NCBI GenBank assembly: GCA_035457545.1
Contig: DATIBM010000178.1
Location: 1 to 7,824, forward strand
DNA from: Nitrospira_G sp035457545
GTDB lineage: Bacteria; Nitrospirota; Nitrospiria; Nitrospirales; Nitrospiraceae
Direction of reading: 5' to 3'
DNA: 7,824 nt
The position numbers and the translations under genes are program-made. The notes beneath the pieces were generated by a model. That model searched no databases and was not told the DNA's origin. It saw only the letters and a program-made list of their open reading frames with translations. Positions 1 to 6,197 of the stretch are shown piece by piece (position 1 is the stretch's first letter; each line of letters starts with the position of its first letter).

Positions 1-826
1 GGATGATCTGGAGGTCGCGCGCCATCAGGGCAAACGGTTTCCCTTCCCGACATTTCAGACGACGGAGCCGCGAGACGGCTGCTTCCTGAGTCGCGTCACA
101 GGCCAGCTGCACGCCGCCCAGTCCTTTGATCGCCACCACCGTTCCTTTTTGAAGCAAGGTGCGCGCGGCGTCCACTGCGTCCAGCATCGTCAACGCGTCG
201 ACGGCAATCGGTTTCCCGTCGGCCCGCTCCAGCCAGACCTTTGGGCCGCAGGCATGGCAAGCGATCGGCTGTGCGTGGAACCGTCGATCGTTCGGATCCT
301 GGTATTCCGCTTCGCATGAGGGGCACATGAGAAACTCGCGCATTGTTGTGCCGGATCGGTCGTAGGGAATCTTCTTTTGAATAGTAAGGCGTGGACCGCA
401 GCGCGTGCAGTTGGTAAACGGATAGCGATAGCGCCGGGCAAAGGGATCGAGTACCTCTTGCACGCATTCGCGGCACGTCGCCGCATCCGGCACGACTCCT
501 GTCGTAACTTCGCCGGATCCGCTTTCTATAATTGTGAAATCAGGAGGAATGTCCTGGAACGAGGTCGGTTCAGAAACGACCTCAACGATTCGCGCGAGGG
601 TCGGCGGGTGTTCCTTGAGACTGGCCAAGAACTGCTGCAGTTGTTCCGGAGCACCGATGGCATAAATTCGAACGCCTTGCCCGTCGTTCAACACATGGCC
701 ACGGAGCCGATGCTCCTGTGCCAGACGCCACACGGCGGGGCGGAACCCAACCCCCTGAACAAGACCACGGACACGGATCAGGACCGCCGCATGCTCTGAT
801 GCGCGGAGGGTCAGTGCAGGGGTCAT
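1..826 (-). CDS. hypF: HypF, [NiFe]-hydrogenase maturation carbamoyltransferase (5' part; 3' end outside window)
   Basis: HypF makes the thiocarboxamide on HypE from carbamoyl phosphate and ATP, the source of the CN ligands of the [NiFe] centre; it is cytoplasmic. My reading of the minus strand gives 275 codons from the ATG at 826-824 to the window edge, without a stop. The order fits the family. An acylphosphatase domain (about residues 14-100) has the signature GLVQGVGFRP at 21-30, with the catalytic Arg29 and Asn47. Two zinc fingers of the form Cx2Cx18Cx2C follow (C118, C121, C140, C143 and C168, C171, C190, C193). The start of the YrdC-like domain (about 225 on) has KGLGGVQLACDA at 234-245 and KPFALM at 263-268. 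The family usually has F-H where V-Q stands here. The start codon overlaps the stop of the upstream NHL gene as ATGA, which suggests translational coupling. The C-terminal Kae1-like domain lies outside. The gene looks intact although the hydrogenase genes upstream are broken, so it may serve another hydrogenase in the genome. Confidence 0.95.
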   Translation of the reverse strand, partial: MTPALTLRASEHAAVLIRVRGLVQGVGFRPAVWRLAQEHRLRGHVLNDGQGVRIYAIGAPEQLQQFLASLKEHPPTLARIVEVVSEPTSFQDIPPDFTIIESGSGEVTTGVVPDAATCRECVQEVLDPFARRYRYPFTNCTRCGPRLTIQKKIPYDRSGTTMREFLMCPSCEAEYQDPNDRRFHAQPIACHACGPKVWLERADGKPIAVDALTMLDAVDAARTLLQKGTVVAIKGLGGVQLACDATQEAAVSRLRRLKCREGKPFALMARDLQII

Positions 827-1824
827 CCCGACACCTCCCGATGCAGCGGACGGATCATCACCCGATTGTTTCCACTATCGGCGATAGCCAGCAGTCCCCT
901 GCAGATCGAAAGTCCGTACGGCCAACAAAGCGTGTCGCGCGATGGGAATGCCCACTGGTTGTCTCCCTTCATCTCGAATGTCGGTTGCCCAGCCAGGGCC
1001 TGCGCCTTAGCCCCCGTCGCAAGATCCCGTTTGTGCCAACCCAGGAGCCGGGAATTCGCCGTATCGGCCACGACCAACCAGTCGCCGGCGGCGGCCACCC
1101 CGTAAGGCATGTTGAGGGTTCCTGCGTGCGGCCAGTATTGCCCGCCGTTGTGGTCTACCTGAGCGGCGTCCGGCTGTCCTACGATCCACTGACACTCGGC
1201 CCCAGGCTCCGCCGGCATCCGGTCCCAAATCATCAGGCGATTGTTGCCGGCATCGGCCACGCAGAGCGCATCGCCCCACCGCGTGATCGCGTGGGGCCAC
1301 CGCATGCTCATGGCAGAAGGCTCTCCACCCGCATTGTCATCCCGTCGGTCGAAGCCGGCCTGTCCCAATACGAGATCAGCCGGCTGACCGTTGCGCTCCG
1401 GCGGCGTGAGCCAGATCAGCACGCGTCGGTTGCCTGTGTCAGCCACCACCAGCGCCTCTCCCCAGGCGGAGACGCCATAGGGCCAATAGAGCGTGTCCGC
1501 TCCTTCCGAATAGAGGTCCGGTTGTCCGATCACCCAGTCCGCCGGAACGCCGTCTTCGGTCGGACAACGTCGCCATCCCAGCAACCGGTGATGCCCCGTA
1601 TCCGCAATCCAGAGACGGCCGTGCTCACTCACCAGACAGCACCGGCGCGGACCGAACAAAGTTCGCGGCGACGAAACGACCGGAACCGGGAAGCCTTCGG
1701 CATCCCGGTAATCGCCCAGTATGGCAACCGGCCCTTCGGCGCTCCACAAGGGGACTGGAACACGCCGTTCATGATCCGCCGGCAGGGCCTGCCAGGGCTG
1801 CAATATACGCACAGCGAGGCTCAC
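823..1824 (-). CDS. NHL-repeat beta-propeller protein of the hydrogenase locus
   Basis: This 333-residue protein has five clear NHL-type repeats, each with the core 'ADTGNxRxLxW': at about 71-84, 125-138, 187-200, 250-263 and 312-324. Each is preceded by a 'WPYGV/WPHA' turn and often by a 'V/LGQP' strand. This predicts a single beta-propeller of five or six blades. There is no signal peptide or membrane segment, so it is probably cytoplasmic. NHL propellers usually bind protein or RNA partners; the exact role is unknown. From memory, NHL-repeat genes occur in group 2a hydrogenase operons, so a role in assembly or as a scaffold is a reasonable inference. The start is GTG at 1824-1822, behind a strong GAGGAG ribosome binding site (about 1833-1838) that lies within the end of the Rieske remnant. 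The stop TGA (825-823) overlaps the hypF start. The frame is open throughout with no sign of decay. Confidence 0.88.
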   Translation of the reverse strand: MSLAVRILQPWQALPADHERRVPVPLWSAEGPVAILGDYRDAEGFPVPVVSSPRTLFGPRRCCLVSEHGRLWIADTGHHRLLGWRRCPTEDGVPADWVIGQPDLYSEGADTLYWPYGVSAWGEALVVADTGNRRVLIWLTPPERNGQPADLVLGQAGFDRRDDNAGGEPSAMSMRWPHAITRWGDALCVADAGNNRLMIWDRMPAEPGAECQWIVGQPDAAQVDHNGGQYWPHAGTLNMPYGVAAAGDWLVVADTANSRLLGWHKRDLATGAKAQALAGQPTFEMKGDNQWAFPSRDTLCWPYGLSICRGLLAIADSGNNRVMIRPLHREVSG

Positions 1825-1828
1825 GTGA

Positions 1829-2065
1829 CTATCTCCTCAGCTTCACTTCCACCTTCGACCCGACCACGCGCACCGCATGGGACACCAAATGCACCTCAGG
1901 TGCAGTGAGACACTCTCCGGATGACAGGTCGTAGCGAAATCCATGATAGGGACGGGTAATCGTGCCGCCAGCTACCAGGCCCATGTCGAGCGGCATCCCC
2001 ATGTGCCCGCCGAGCTCCAGCGCTTTGATTCCGGTATCCCGAATCTCCGCCAACTCTACCGCATG
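1829..2065 (-). pseudogene. C-terminal remnant of a Rieske-type [2Fe-2S] protein, cluster cysteines lost
   Basis: The frame ending at the TAG at 1831-1829 encodes about 78 residues that match the C-terminal part of a Rieske ferredoxin-like domain. It contains GHMGMPL, a GGTIT turn, then PYHGFRYDLSSGECL and a final 'VSHAVRVVGSKVEVKL' strand. The spacing of the cluster motif is kept (xxHx16xx2H against CxHx15-17Cx2H), but both cysteines are replaced: Gly (GGC, 2011-2009) and Arg (CGT, 1954-1952). Each is one base from a Cys codon (TGC, TGT). Both histidines remain. The N-terminal half of the domain and a start codon are missing; upstream, the sequence runs directly into hupS in another frame. 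The family is known as a proposed electron-transfer partner of group 2a hydrogenases (HucE in mycobacteria). As it stands it cannot ligate a Rieske cluster in the usual way. It is best read as a pseudogene, though a fold-only fragment cannot be excluded. Confidence 0.8.
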
Positions 2066-2474
2066 CGTTTGAGAAACTGAAGGCCTTGAGACTCGCTCGG
2101 ATTCGGCGCAGTGGCGGGAATGCCACCCCAGGTCGCGCAATCCCCGACCGCTACCACATATTGCGCGACATTGCAGAGATCACGAACCCACTGCTTCATC
2201 GGACGTCCGGCAAATCGATTCCATTCACCGGTGCCGTTCGGGGCGTTGACCACCGTCCCTTCAAACACGAAGATGTCCAACGGAATCTTTCCCGCCACGC
2301 AATCTTTGAGAATCCTCTGGAGGTTATCCCCCAGCTCCACGCCCAAGGAGGGATCCAGAGGACGTTGATCCCAAAGTCTGTCACGAGGTCACAGGCACTG
2401 GGTTCTTCCGCATTGAGGAATGACATCGTATTGCCCGAACAGGCACCACCTTGCAGCCAGAGTAGATTCGCCAT
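2056..2474 (-). pseudogene. hupS: Truncated, frameshifted [NiFe]-hydrogenase small subunit (group 2a, HupS/HucS type)
   Basis: The small subunit normally carries the FeS clusters that take electrons from the NiFe large subunit. From the ATG at 2474-2472 the reading frame gives MANLLWLQGGACSGNTMSFL and continues through NAEEPSACDLVTDFGINVLW, very like cyanobacterial HupS. At 2346-2351 the frame breaks (CCT CCT TGG, where CCT tCC TTG is expected). In the -1 frame the homology goes on: LGVELGDNLQ, DIFVFEGTVVNAPNGTGEWN, VVAVGDCATWGG, then NPSESQGLQFLKR. The stop TAG at 2058-2056 follows three codons later. Only about 136 of the roughly 320 residues usual for the family are present; the segments with the distal and medial cluster ligands are missing. 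The start lies 3 nt after the stop of the upstream ORF, with no good ribosome binding site. A sequencing error could explain the frameshift but not the truncation. The identification is firm; the inactive state is nearly so. Confidence 0.9.
2060..2067. other. Fusion point between hupS and the Rieske gene (CGCATGCG palindrome)
   Basis: On the minus strand the hupS-like protein runs to ...GLQFLKR (last matching codon CGC at 2067-2065) and then hits TAG at 2058-2056. The Rieske-like frame becomes recognisable from about the His codon at 2065-2063. The two homologies thus meet within an 8-bp perfect palindrome, CGCATGCG. I infer a deletion that removed the rest of hupS, the large-subunit gene and the front of the Rieske gene. 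The exact breakpoint is uncertain by several codons. Confidence 0.6.
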
Positions 2475-2477
2475 GGT

Positions 2478-3017
2478 TCAGAAGTCGGCCAATGAGAAGT
2501 CCGGGCACTGAACAAAGCTCATCTTTTCTCCAAGCTTCCATTCAAAGCAAACGCAGTGGGTAAACGTCTGTCCGTCCATCTCTAAGCGCAGATCGGCCCT
2601 CCAAATCCCGTCCCGCCTCTGCAATTTCACGAACCTTTGGGGTTCCAGGGATCTACTGACCAATTCTTTGTTGGATGTACTTTGAATGAAGTCGCAGCTA
2701 ACCGGATCATCTGTATAGAGATTGGTTGGTCCATAAATTCTCATCGGCACAAGATCGCCGCTTCCATCAAAACCCTTAATCACACTGAATTGCTTCAAAC
2801 CTTCAGACCAGATCTGAAAATCTGCAATTGAAAGGGTGCAATTTTTTAAAGGAGTAGGCTGCCGGTTCGCGGCTCTGTGTGGGGTTACTGCAAACAGCAT
2901 GAGATCGCCAACTTCTGTCCCAAGGATCTGGCTCAACTTGGCCAGGTCGCGCGCAGTCGATTGCGCAGTATGCAACGGCGCCGGACCCTCATGACAGCAT
3001 TTTGGGAACAGGCCCAC
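2478..3017 (-). CDS. Hypothetical protein upstream of hupS (179 residues, GTG start uncertain)
   Basis: I do not recognise this protein. The GTG start at 3017-3015 is the first usable codon after an in-frame TAG eight codons upstream; GAAGGG just before it is a poor ribosome binding site at short spacing. The product has seven cysteines (7, 8, 60, 108, 155, 157, 171), including a CVC at 155-157, and a hydrophilic middle. No signal peptide or membrane helix is visible. Its stop (2480-2478) is 3 nt before the hupS start, so it is the first gene of the old hydrogenase operon. In the mycobacterial Huc operon the gene next to hucS encodes the scaffold HucM. Position and size invite that comparison, but I see no motif that supports it. 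By eye it is more AT-rich than its neighbours. It may itself be truncated or decaying at the 5' end. Confidence 0.5.
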   Translation of the reverse strand: MGLFPKCCHEGPAPLHTAQSTARDLAKLSQILGTEVGDLMLFAVTPHRAANRQPTPLKNCTLSIADFQIWSEGLKQFSVIKGFDGSGDLVPMRIYGPTNLYTDDPVSCDFIQSTSNKELVSRSLEPQRFVKLQRRDGIWRADLRLEMDGQTFTHCVCFEWKLGEKMSFVQCPDFSLADF

Positions 3018-3187
3018 TTGCCCTTCTGAAATGTCACTCTATTTGTGAACTCTCAATAGTTGGACTCACGAATCTGAACTGCGATCACATGTCTTCCGAA
3101 CCTTGGCTGTGAGTTTTCTCGCCACCTCCCTTGTCGCGTCCTAGAACAACCGCCCATCGGTGTCCTACCCGAGAGTCGCTGGACCGC

Positions 3188-3225
3188 CTGTCAAAACTGA
3201 CAGTACCTGCTGCTGGGGCTGACAG
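3188..3225. promoter_or_regulatory. Cluster of TGACAG/CTGTCA half-sites, possible operator
   Basis: A 16-bp inverted repeat, CTGTCA-AAAC-TGACAG, lies at 3188-3203. A second copy of CTGACAG at 3219-3225 follows the one at 3197-3203 at a distance of 22 bp, two helical turns. The cluster sits about 80-118 bp ahead of the first glucosidase start. The geometry suits a dimeric repressor or activator, but no regulator can be named and the arms are short enough to occur by chance. Confidence 0.3.
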
Positions 3226-3291
3226 GTAAAATGCCCTTGTCTGAGAGCGTGGCACTTCTTCAGGAATCGGTTGTCGCGTGAAAGGCTCGAC

Positions 3292-3299
3292 AAAGGAAG
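3292..3299 (+). promoter_or_regulatory. Ribosome binding site of the first glucosidase
   Basis: AAAGGAAG ends 6 nt before the ATG at 3306, good Shine-Dalgarno placement. It supports this start over other in-frame codons. Confidence 0.6.
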
Positions 3300-3305
3300 C
3301 AGGTC

Positions 3306-6077
3306 ATGACGGAAGAGGCCAAGCGATTGGACGCCGTGCGTGAAGGGTATGTCGCATGGCGGAAATGGGGACCCTATTTGAGTGAGCGGCAATGGGGGAC
3401 GGTCCGTGAGGATTACAGTCACGACGGCAATGCCTGGGATTATTTCACCCACGATCAGGCCCGATCGAGGGCCTATCGCTGGGGGGAGGATGGGCTGGCC
3501 GGGTTTTCCGACGAGATACAGCGGCTCTGTTTCGCGCTGGCTCTTTGGAACGGCAAAGACCCGATCCTAAAGGAACGTCTGTTTGGGCTCACGAACAGCG
3601 AAGGCAACCACGGCGAGGACGTCAAGGAATATTACTTCTATCTCGACAGCACGCCGACCCACTCCTCTATGAAGTACCGGTACAAGTATCCGCAGGCCGC
3701 TTTTCCTTACGACGACTTGGTCAAGACCAACCGATCCCGGACCAGGGATGAACTGGAATACGAATTGCTGGACACCGGCGTGTTCGATGAAGACCGTTAC
3801 TTCGATGTGTTCGTGGAATACATCAAGGAAGATCCAGAAGAGATTCTTGTCAAGATCAGCGTGCACAACCGCGGCCCGGAGCGGGCCGAATTGCACGTGC
3901 TGCCGACGCTCTGGTTCCGAAACACCTGGTCATGGTCTCAGGAAGCCGTCAAGCCGGCTCTGGAGCAGGCCGCGAGCCCCCGAGGCGTCACCGCCATCGC
4001 CGTGTCGCATCCGGAACTGGGAGCCCGTTATCTGTATTGTGAAGGAGACGTGCCGCTTCTCTTCACCAAAAACGAAACCAATGCGCAGCGACTGTTCAAC
4101 ACGGCCAACCGAACGCCGTATGTGAAGGACGGAATCAACAATTATCTCGTGCAAGGGCAGGCTGAGGCGGTCAATCCCTACCGAACCGGGACGAAGGCCG
4201 CCCATTACCATATCCAGATCGATGCCGGCCGATCCACGGTCATCCGTTTGCGGCTCAGCACCAGCGCGCCGAGCGAACAGGTCGGATCCAAGTCCAGCGC
4301 GCCCTTCGGTGATCCGTACGAACAGATCATGACGGCCAGAGCGCGCGAGGCCGACGAGTTCTATGCCTCGATCACCCCTCCCTCTCTGGACAAGGACCGG
4401 GCCGCCGTGATGCGACAGGCCTTGGCGGGCATGTTGTGGACCAAACAGCACTACTACTTCGATGTGGATCAATGGTTGCAAGAGCACAGGGCCAACCTTC
4501 CGGGAGCGGTCAAATCGTTGAATGTTCGCAACCAACATTGGTTCCGCATGGTGAACGACGACGTGATCTCCATGCCGGACAAGTGGGAGTATCCGTGGCA
4601 TGCGGCCTGGGACTTGGCGTTTCATACCGTGGCGCTGGCCAATGTGGACGTCGATTTTGCGAAGCACCAACTCGACCTCATGTTGCGCGAGGTCTACCTC
4701 CATCCGAACGGACAGATTCCGGCCTACGAATGGAACTTCGGCGACGTCAATCCGCCCGTCCATGCGTGGGCGACCTATTTCGTCTATACGACGGAAAAGC
4801 CGAAGCGCGGCAAGGGCGATATCCGATTCCTGGAGCATGCCTTTCAAAAACTGCTGCTGAATGTTACCTGGTGGGTCAACCGCAAGGACCAGGAAGGTCG
4901 CAATCTGTTCGAGGGCGGATTTTGGGGCTTGGACAATATCGGGGCCTTCGATCGGAGCGCGCCGCTTCCGACCGGCGGCCATTTGGAACAGGCGGACGGC
5001 ACAGCCTGGATGGCGGTGTTCAGCCAAAATCTGCTCACGATTGCGCTCGAACTGGCGGTCCACGATCCGATCTACGAAGACATGATCGGGAAGTTTGTCG
5101 AACACTTCATCCGCATCGCCGGGTCGATGGACCGCGTGGGAGTGCATCAGGATGAATTGTGGGATGAGGAGGACGGGTTCTTCTACGACGTGCTCCGCTT
5201 GCCGGACGGCAGCGCCACCAGGATCAAGGTGCGGTCGATGGTGGGGTTGCTCCCGCTCTGCGGGGCAACCGTCATTCCACAGGAGGTGCTCGATCGATTC
5301 CCCAAAGGCGTCGAACATGCCCGTCGGATTCTCAATCGCAATGCGGATCTGGTGGCCAATATGGTGCCGCTCAACAAGCCGGGCGTGGCCGGGCGCCGGT
5401 TGCTGGCGATCTTGAACGAGGACAAGCTGCGCCGGGTGTTGGCCCGCATGCTCGACGAGAACCGATTTCTCAGCCCCTATGGCATTCGGTCATTGTCCCG
5501 CCATCACTTGGAGCATCCCTATGTCTTTACGGTCCATGGCCAGGAGTACCGGGTCGAATATCTGCCGGCGGAATCCAATACGGGCATGTTTGGGGGGAAT
5601 TCCAATTGGCGCGGCCCGATCTGGTTCCCCGTCAACGCGCTGATCGTCCGAGCCCTGCTCAACTTTTATCTCTACTACGGCGACGACTTTAAAGTGGAAT
5701 GTCCGACCGGGTCCGGTACCTACATGAATCTGTTCGAGGTGAGTCGTGAAATTGCCAACCGGCTGACGGCCATGTTTACCCGCGACCGGGACGGCCGGCG
5801 TCCCGTCTTTGGTGGGACAGAGAAGTTTCAACGCGATCCGCATTGGCGGGATCATCTGCTGTTTTACGAGTATTTCCACGGAGATAACGGAGCCGGGCTC
5901 GGCGCGAGCCATCAGACCGGCTGGACCGGGTTGATCGCCACGCTGATTTGGATTTACGGCGCCGTCACCCCTGAGGAGTGGCTGGAACGAGGGGGGATTC
6001 GGAGTGCAATGCCTGGGAAAGAGCCGCCGCCAACGGAATCGCGAGTGGGTCGTGCCCTGGCCGCCAAGGCCGGATGA
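3306..6077 (+). CDS. GH63/MGH1-like glucosidase, copy 1 (complete)
   Basis: This 923-residue enzyme belongs to the large bacterial 'glucosidase' family related to GH63 (processing alpha-glucosidase/YgjK type) and MGH1-like hydrolases, which hydrolyse alpha-glucosidic or similar bonds by inversion. The N-terminal part (about 1-350) carries the family signature WGPYLSERQWGTVREDY (from W21) and should be a beta-sandwich domain. The catalytic (alpha/alpha)6 barrel starts near M369 (MRQALAGMLWTKQ). Motifs in it are YEWNFGDVNPPVHAW, with candidate acid Asp480 (Glu476 nearby), NSNWRGPIWFPVN (765-777), and FYEYFHGDNG with candidate base Glu855, followed by HQTGWTGL. Assignment of the catalytic pair is by analogy with GH63. 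No signal peptide is visible, so it is probably cytoplasmic and likely acts on internal glucans, oligosaccharides or compatible solutes; the true substrate is unknown. It is followed after 120 nt by a paralogue on the same strand. A long antisense open frame (3930-5318) is a codon-bias shadow. Confidence 0.88.
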   Translation: MTEEAKRLDAVREGYVAWRKWGPYLSERQWGTVREDYSHDGNAWDYFTHDQARSRAYRWGEDGLAGFSDEIQRLCFALALWNGKDPILKERLFGLTNSEGNHGEDVKEYYFYLDSTPTHSSMKYRYKYPQAAFPYDDLVKTNRSRTRDELEYELLDTGVFDEDRYFDVFVEYIKEDPEEILVKISVHNRGPERAELHVLPTLWFRNTWSWSQEAVKPALEQAASPRGVTAIAVSHPELGARYLYCEGDVPLLFTKNETNAQRLFNTANRTPYVKDGINNYLVQGQAEAVNPYRTGTKAAHYHIQIDAGRSTVIRLRLSTSAPSEQVGSKSSAPFGDPYEQIMTARAREADEFYASITPPSLDKDRAAVMRQALAGMLWTKQHYYFDVDQWLQEHRANLPGAVKSLNVRNQHWFRMVNDDVISMPDKWEYPWHAAWDLAFHTVALANVDVDFAKHQLDLMLREVYLHPNGQIPAYEWNFGDVNPPVHAWATYFVYTTEKPKRGKGDIRFLEHAFQKLLLNVTWWVNRKDQEGRNLFEGGFWGLDNIGAFDRSAPLPTGGHLEQADGTAWMAVFSQNLLTIALELAVHDPIYEDMIGKFVEHFIRIAGSMDRVGVHQDELWDEEDGFFYDVLRLPDGSATRIKVRSMVGLLPLCGATVIPQEVLDRFPKGVEHARRILNRNADLVANMVPLNKPGVAGRRLLAILNEDKLRRVLARMLDENRFLSPYGIRSLSRHHLEHPYVFTVHGQEYRVEYLPAESNTGMFGGNSNWRGPIWFPVNALIVRALLNFYLYYGDDFKVECPTGSGTYMNLFEVSREIANRLTAMFTRDRDGRRPVFGGTEKFQRDPHWRDHLLFYEYFHGDNGAGLGASHQTGWTGLIATLIWIYGAVTPEEWLERGGIRSAMPGKEPPPTESRVGRALAAKAG

Positions 6078-6088
6078 AAGATCGGCGC

Positions 6089-6127
6089 GTATCTGAATGA
6101 ACCACATTCCTCACCGGCGTCAGATAC
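6089..6127. repeat. Inverted repeat between the two glucosidase genes
   Basis: GTATCTGA (6089-6096) and TCAGATAC (6120-6127) form perfect 8-bp arms around a 23-nt loop, starting 11 nt after the stop of copy 1. There is no T-run after it, so it is a weak case for a Rho-independent terminator. It could be an mRNA-stabilising stem or chance. The rest of the 120-nt spacer shows nothing else besides the ribosome binding site of copy 2. Confidence 0.35.
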
Positions 6128-6183
6128 CGTAGGCCGCTGCTAATCCGGGTGGGGCGGATTCATGTCCATCGTGGAAGAAGAAC

Positions 6184-6191
6184 AAAGGGGG
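6184..6191 (+). promoter_or_regulatory. Ribosome binding site of the second glucosidase
   Basis: AAAGGGGG lies 6 nt before the ATG at 6198. It decides this start over the in-frame ATG at 6162, which has only a distant GGGGCGG. The 6198 start also gives 19 residues before the WGPYLSERQWG motif, close to the 20 in copy 1. Confidence 0.6.
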
Positions 6192-6197
6192 AATCCC

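Larger units (their letters stand above)
3018..3305. other. Intergenic region between divergent transcription units
   Basis: No convincing gene was found here on either strand. The minus strand holds only a 33-codon ORF with no family resemblance. The region must contain the promoters of the leftward hydrogenase-locus genes and of the rightward glucosidases, but I see no clear sigma70 -35/-10 pair. A TGGCAC at about 3250 lacks the -12 half of a sigma54 promoter. The only ordered structure is the TGACAG repeat cluster at 3188-3225. Confidence 0.5.

Noticed and set aside
718..1908. Plus-strand open frame of 396 codons
   Set aside because: It lies opposite the NHL gene and the Rieske remnant. 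Its translation is Arg/Pro/His-rich with no domain, while the minus strand shows clear NHL repeats.
1829..2140. A complete small Rieske gene starting at a TTG near 2140
   Set aside because: The first 25 or so residues are hupS read in the wrong frame, and there is no ribosome binding site at the TTG. Only the part from about 2065 is Rieske-like.
2340..2356. Programmed ribosomal frameshift in hupS
   Set aside because: There is no X-XXY-YYZ heptamer and no evident downstream stem, and HupS is not known to use frameshifting. The restored frame also ends soon at a stop.
3249..3265. Sigma54 promoter (TGGCAC)
   Set aside because: The -24 element is present, but the position of the -12 TTGC element reads CAGG.
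3930..5318. Minus-strand open frame of 462 codons
   Set aside because: It is antisense to the catalytic part of glucosidase copy 1 and rich in Arg, His and Val as expected for a GC-biased shadow. It has no family motif.
6089..6127. Rho-independent terminator between the glucosidases
   Set aside because: The stem is only 8 bp with a 23-nt loop and no T-tract. It is kept only as an inverted repeat.
6162..6197. Upstream in-frame ATG as the start of glucosidase copy 2
   Set aside because: The AAAGGGGG site is placed for the ATG at 6198, and that start matches the N-terminal length of copy 1.
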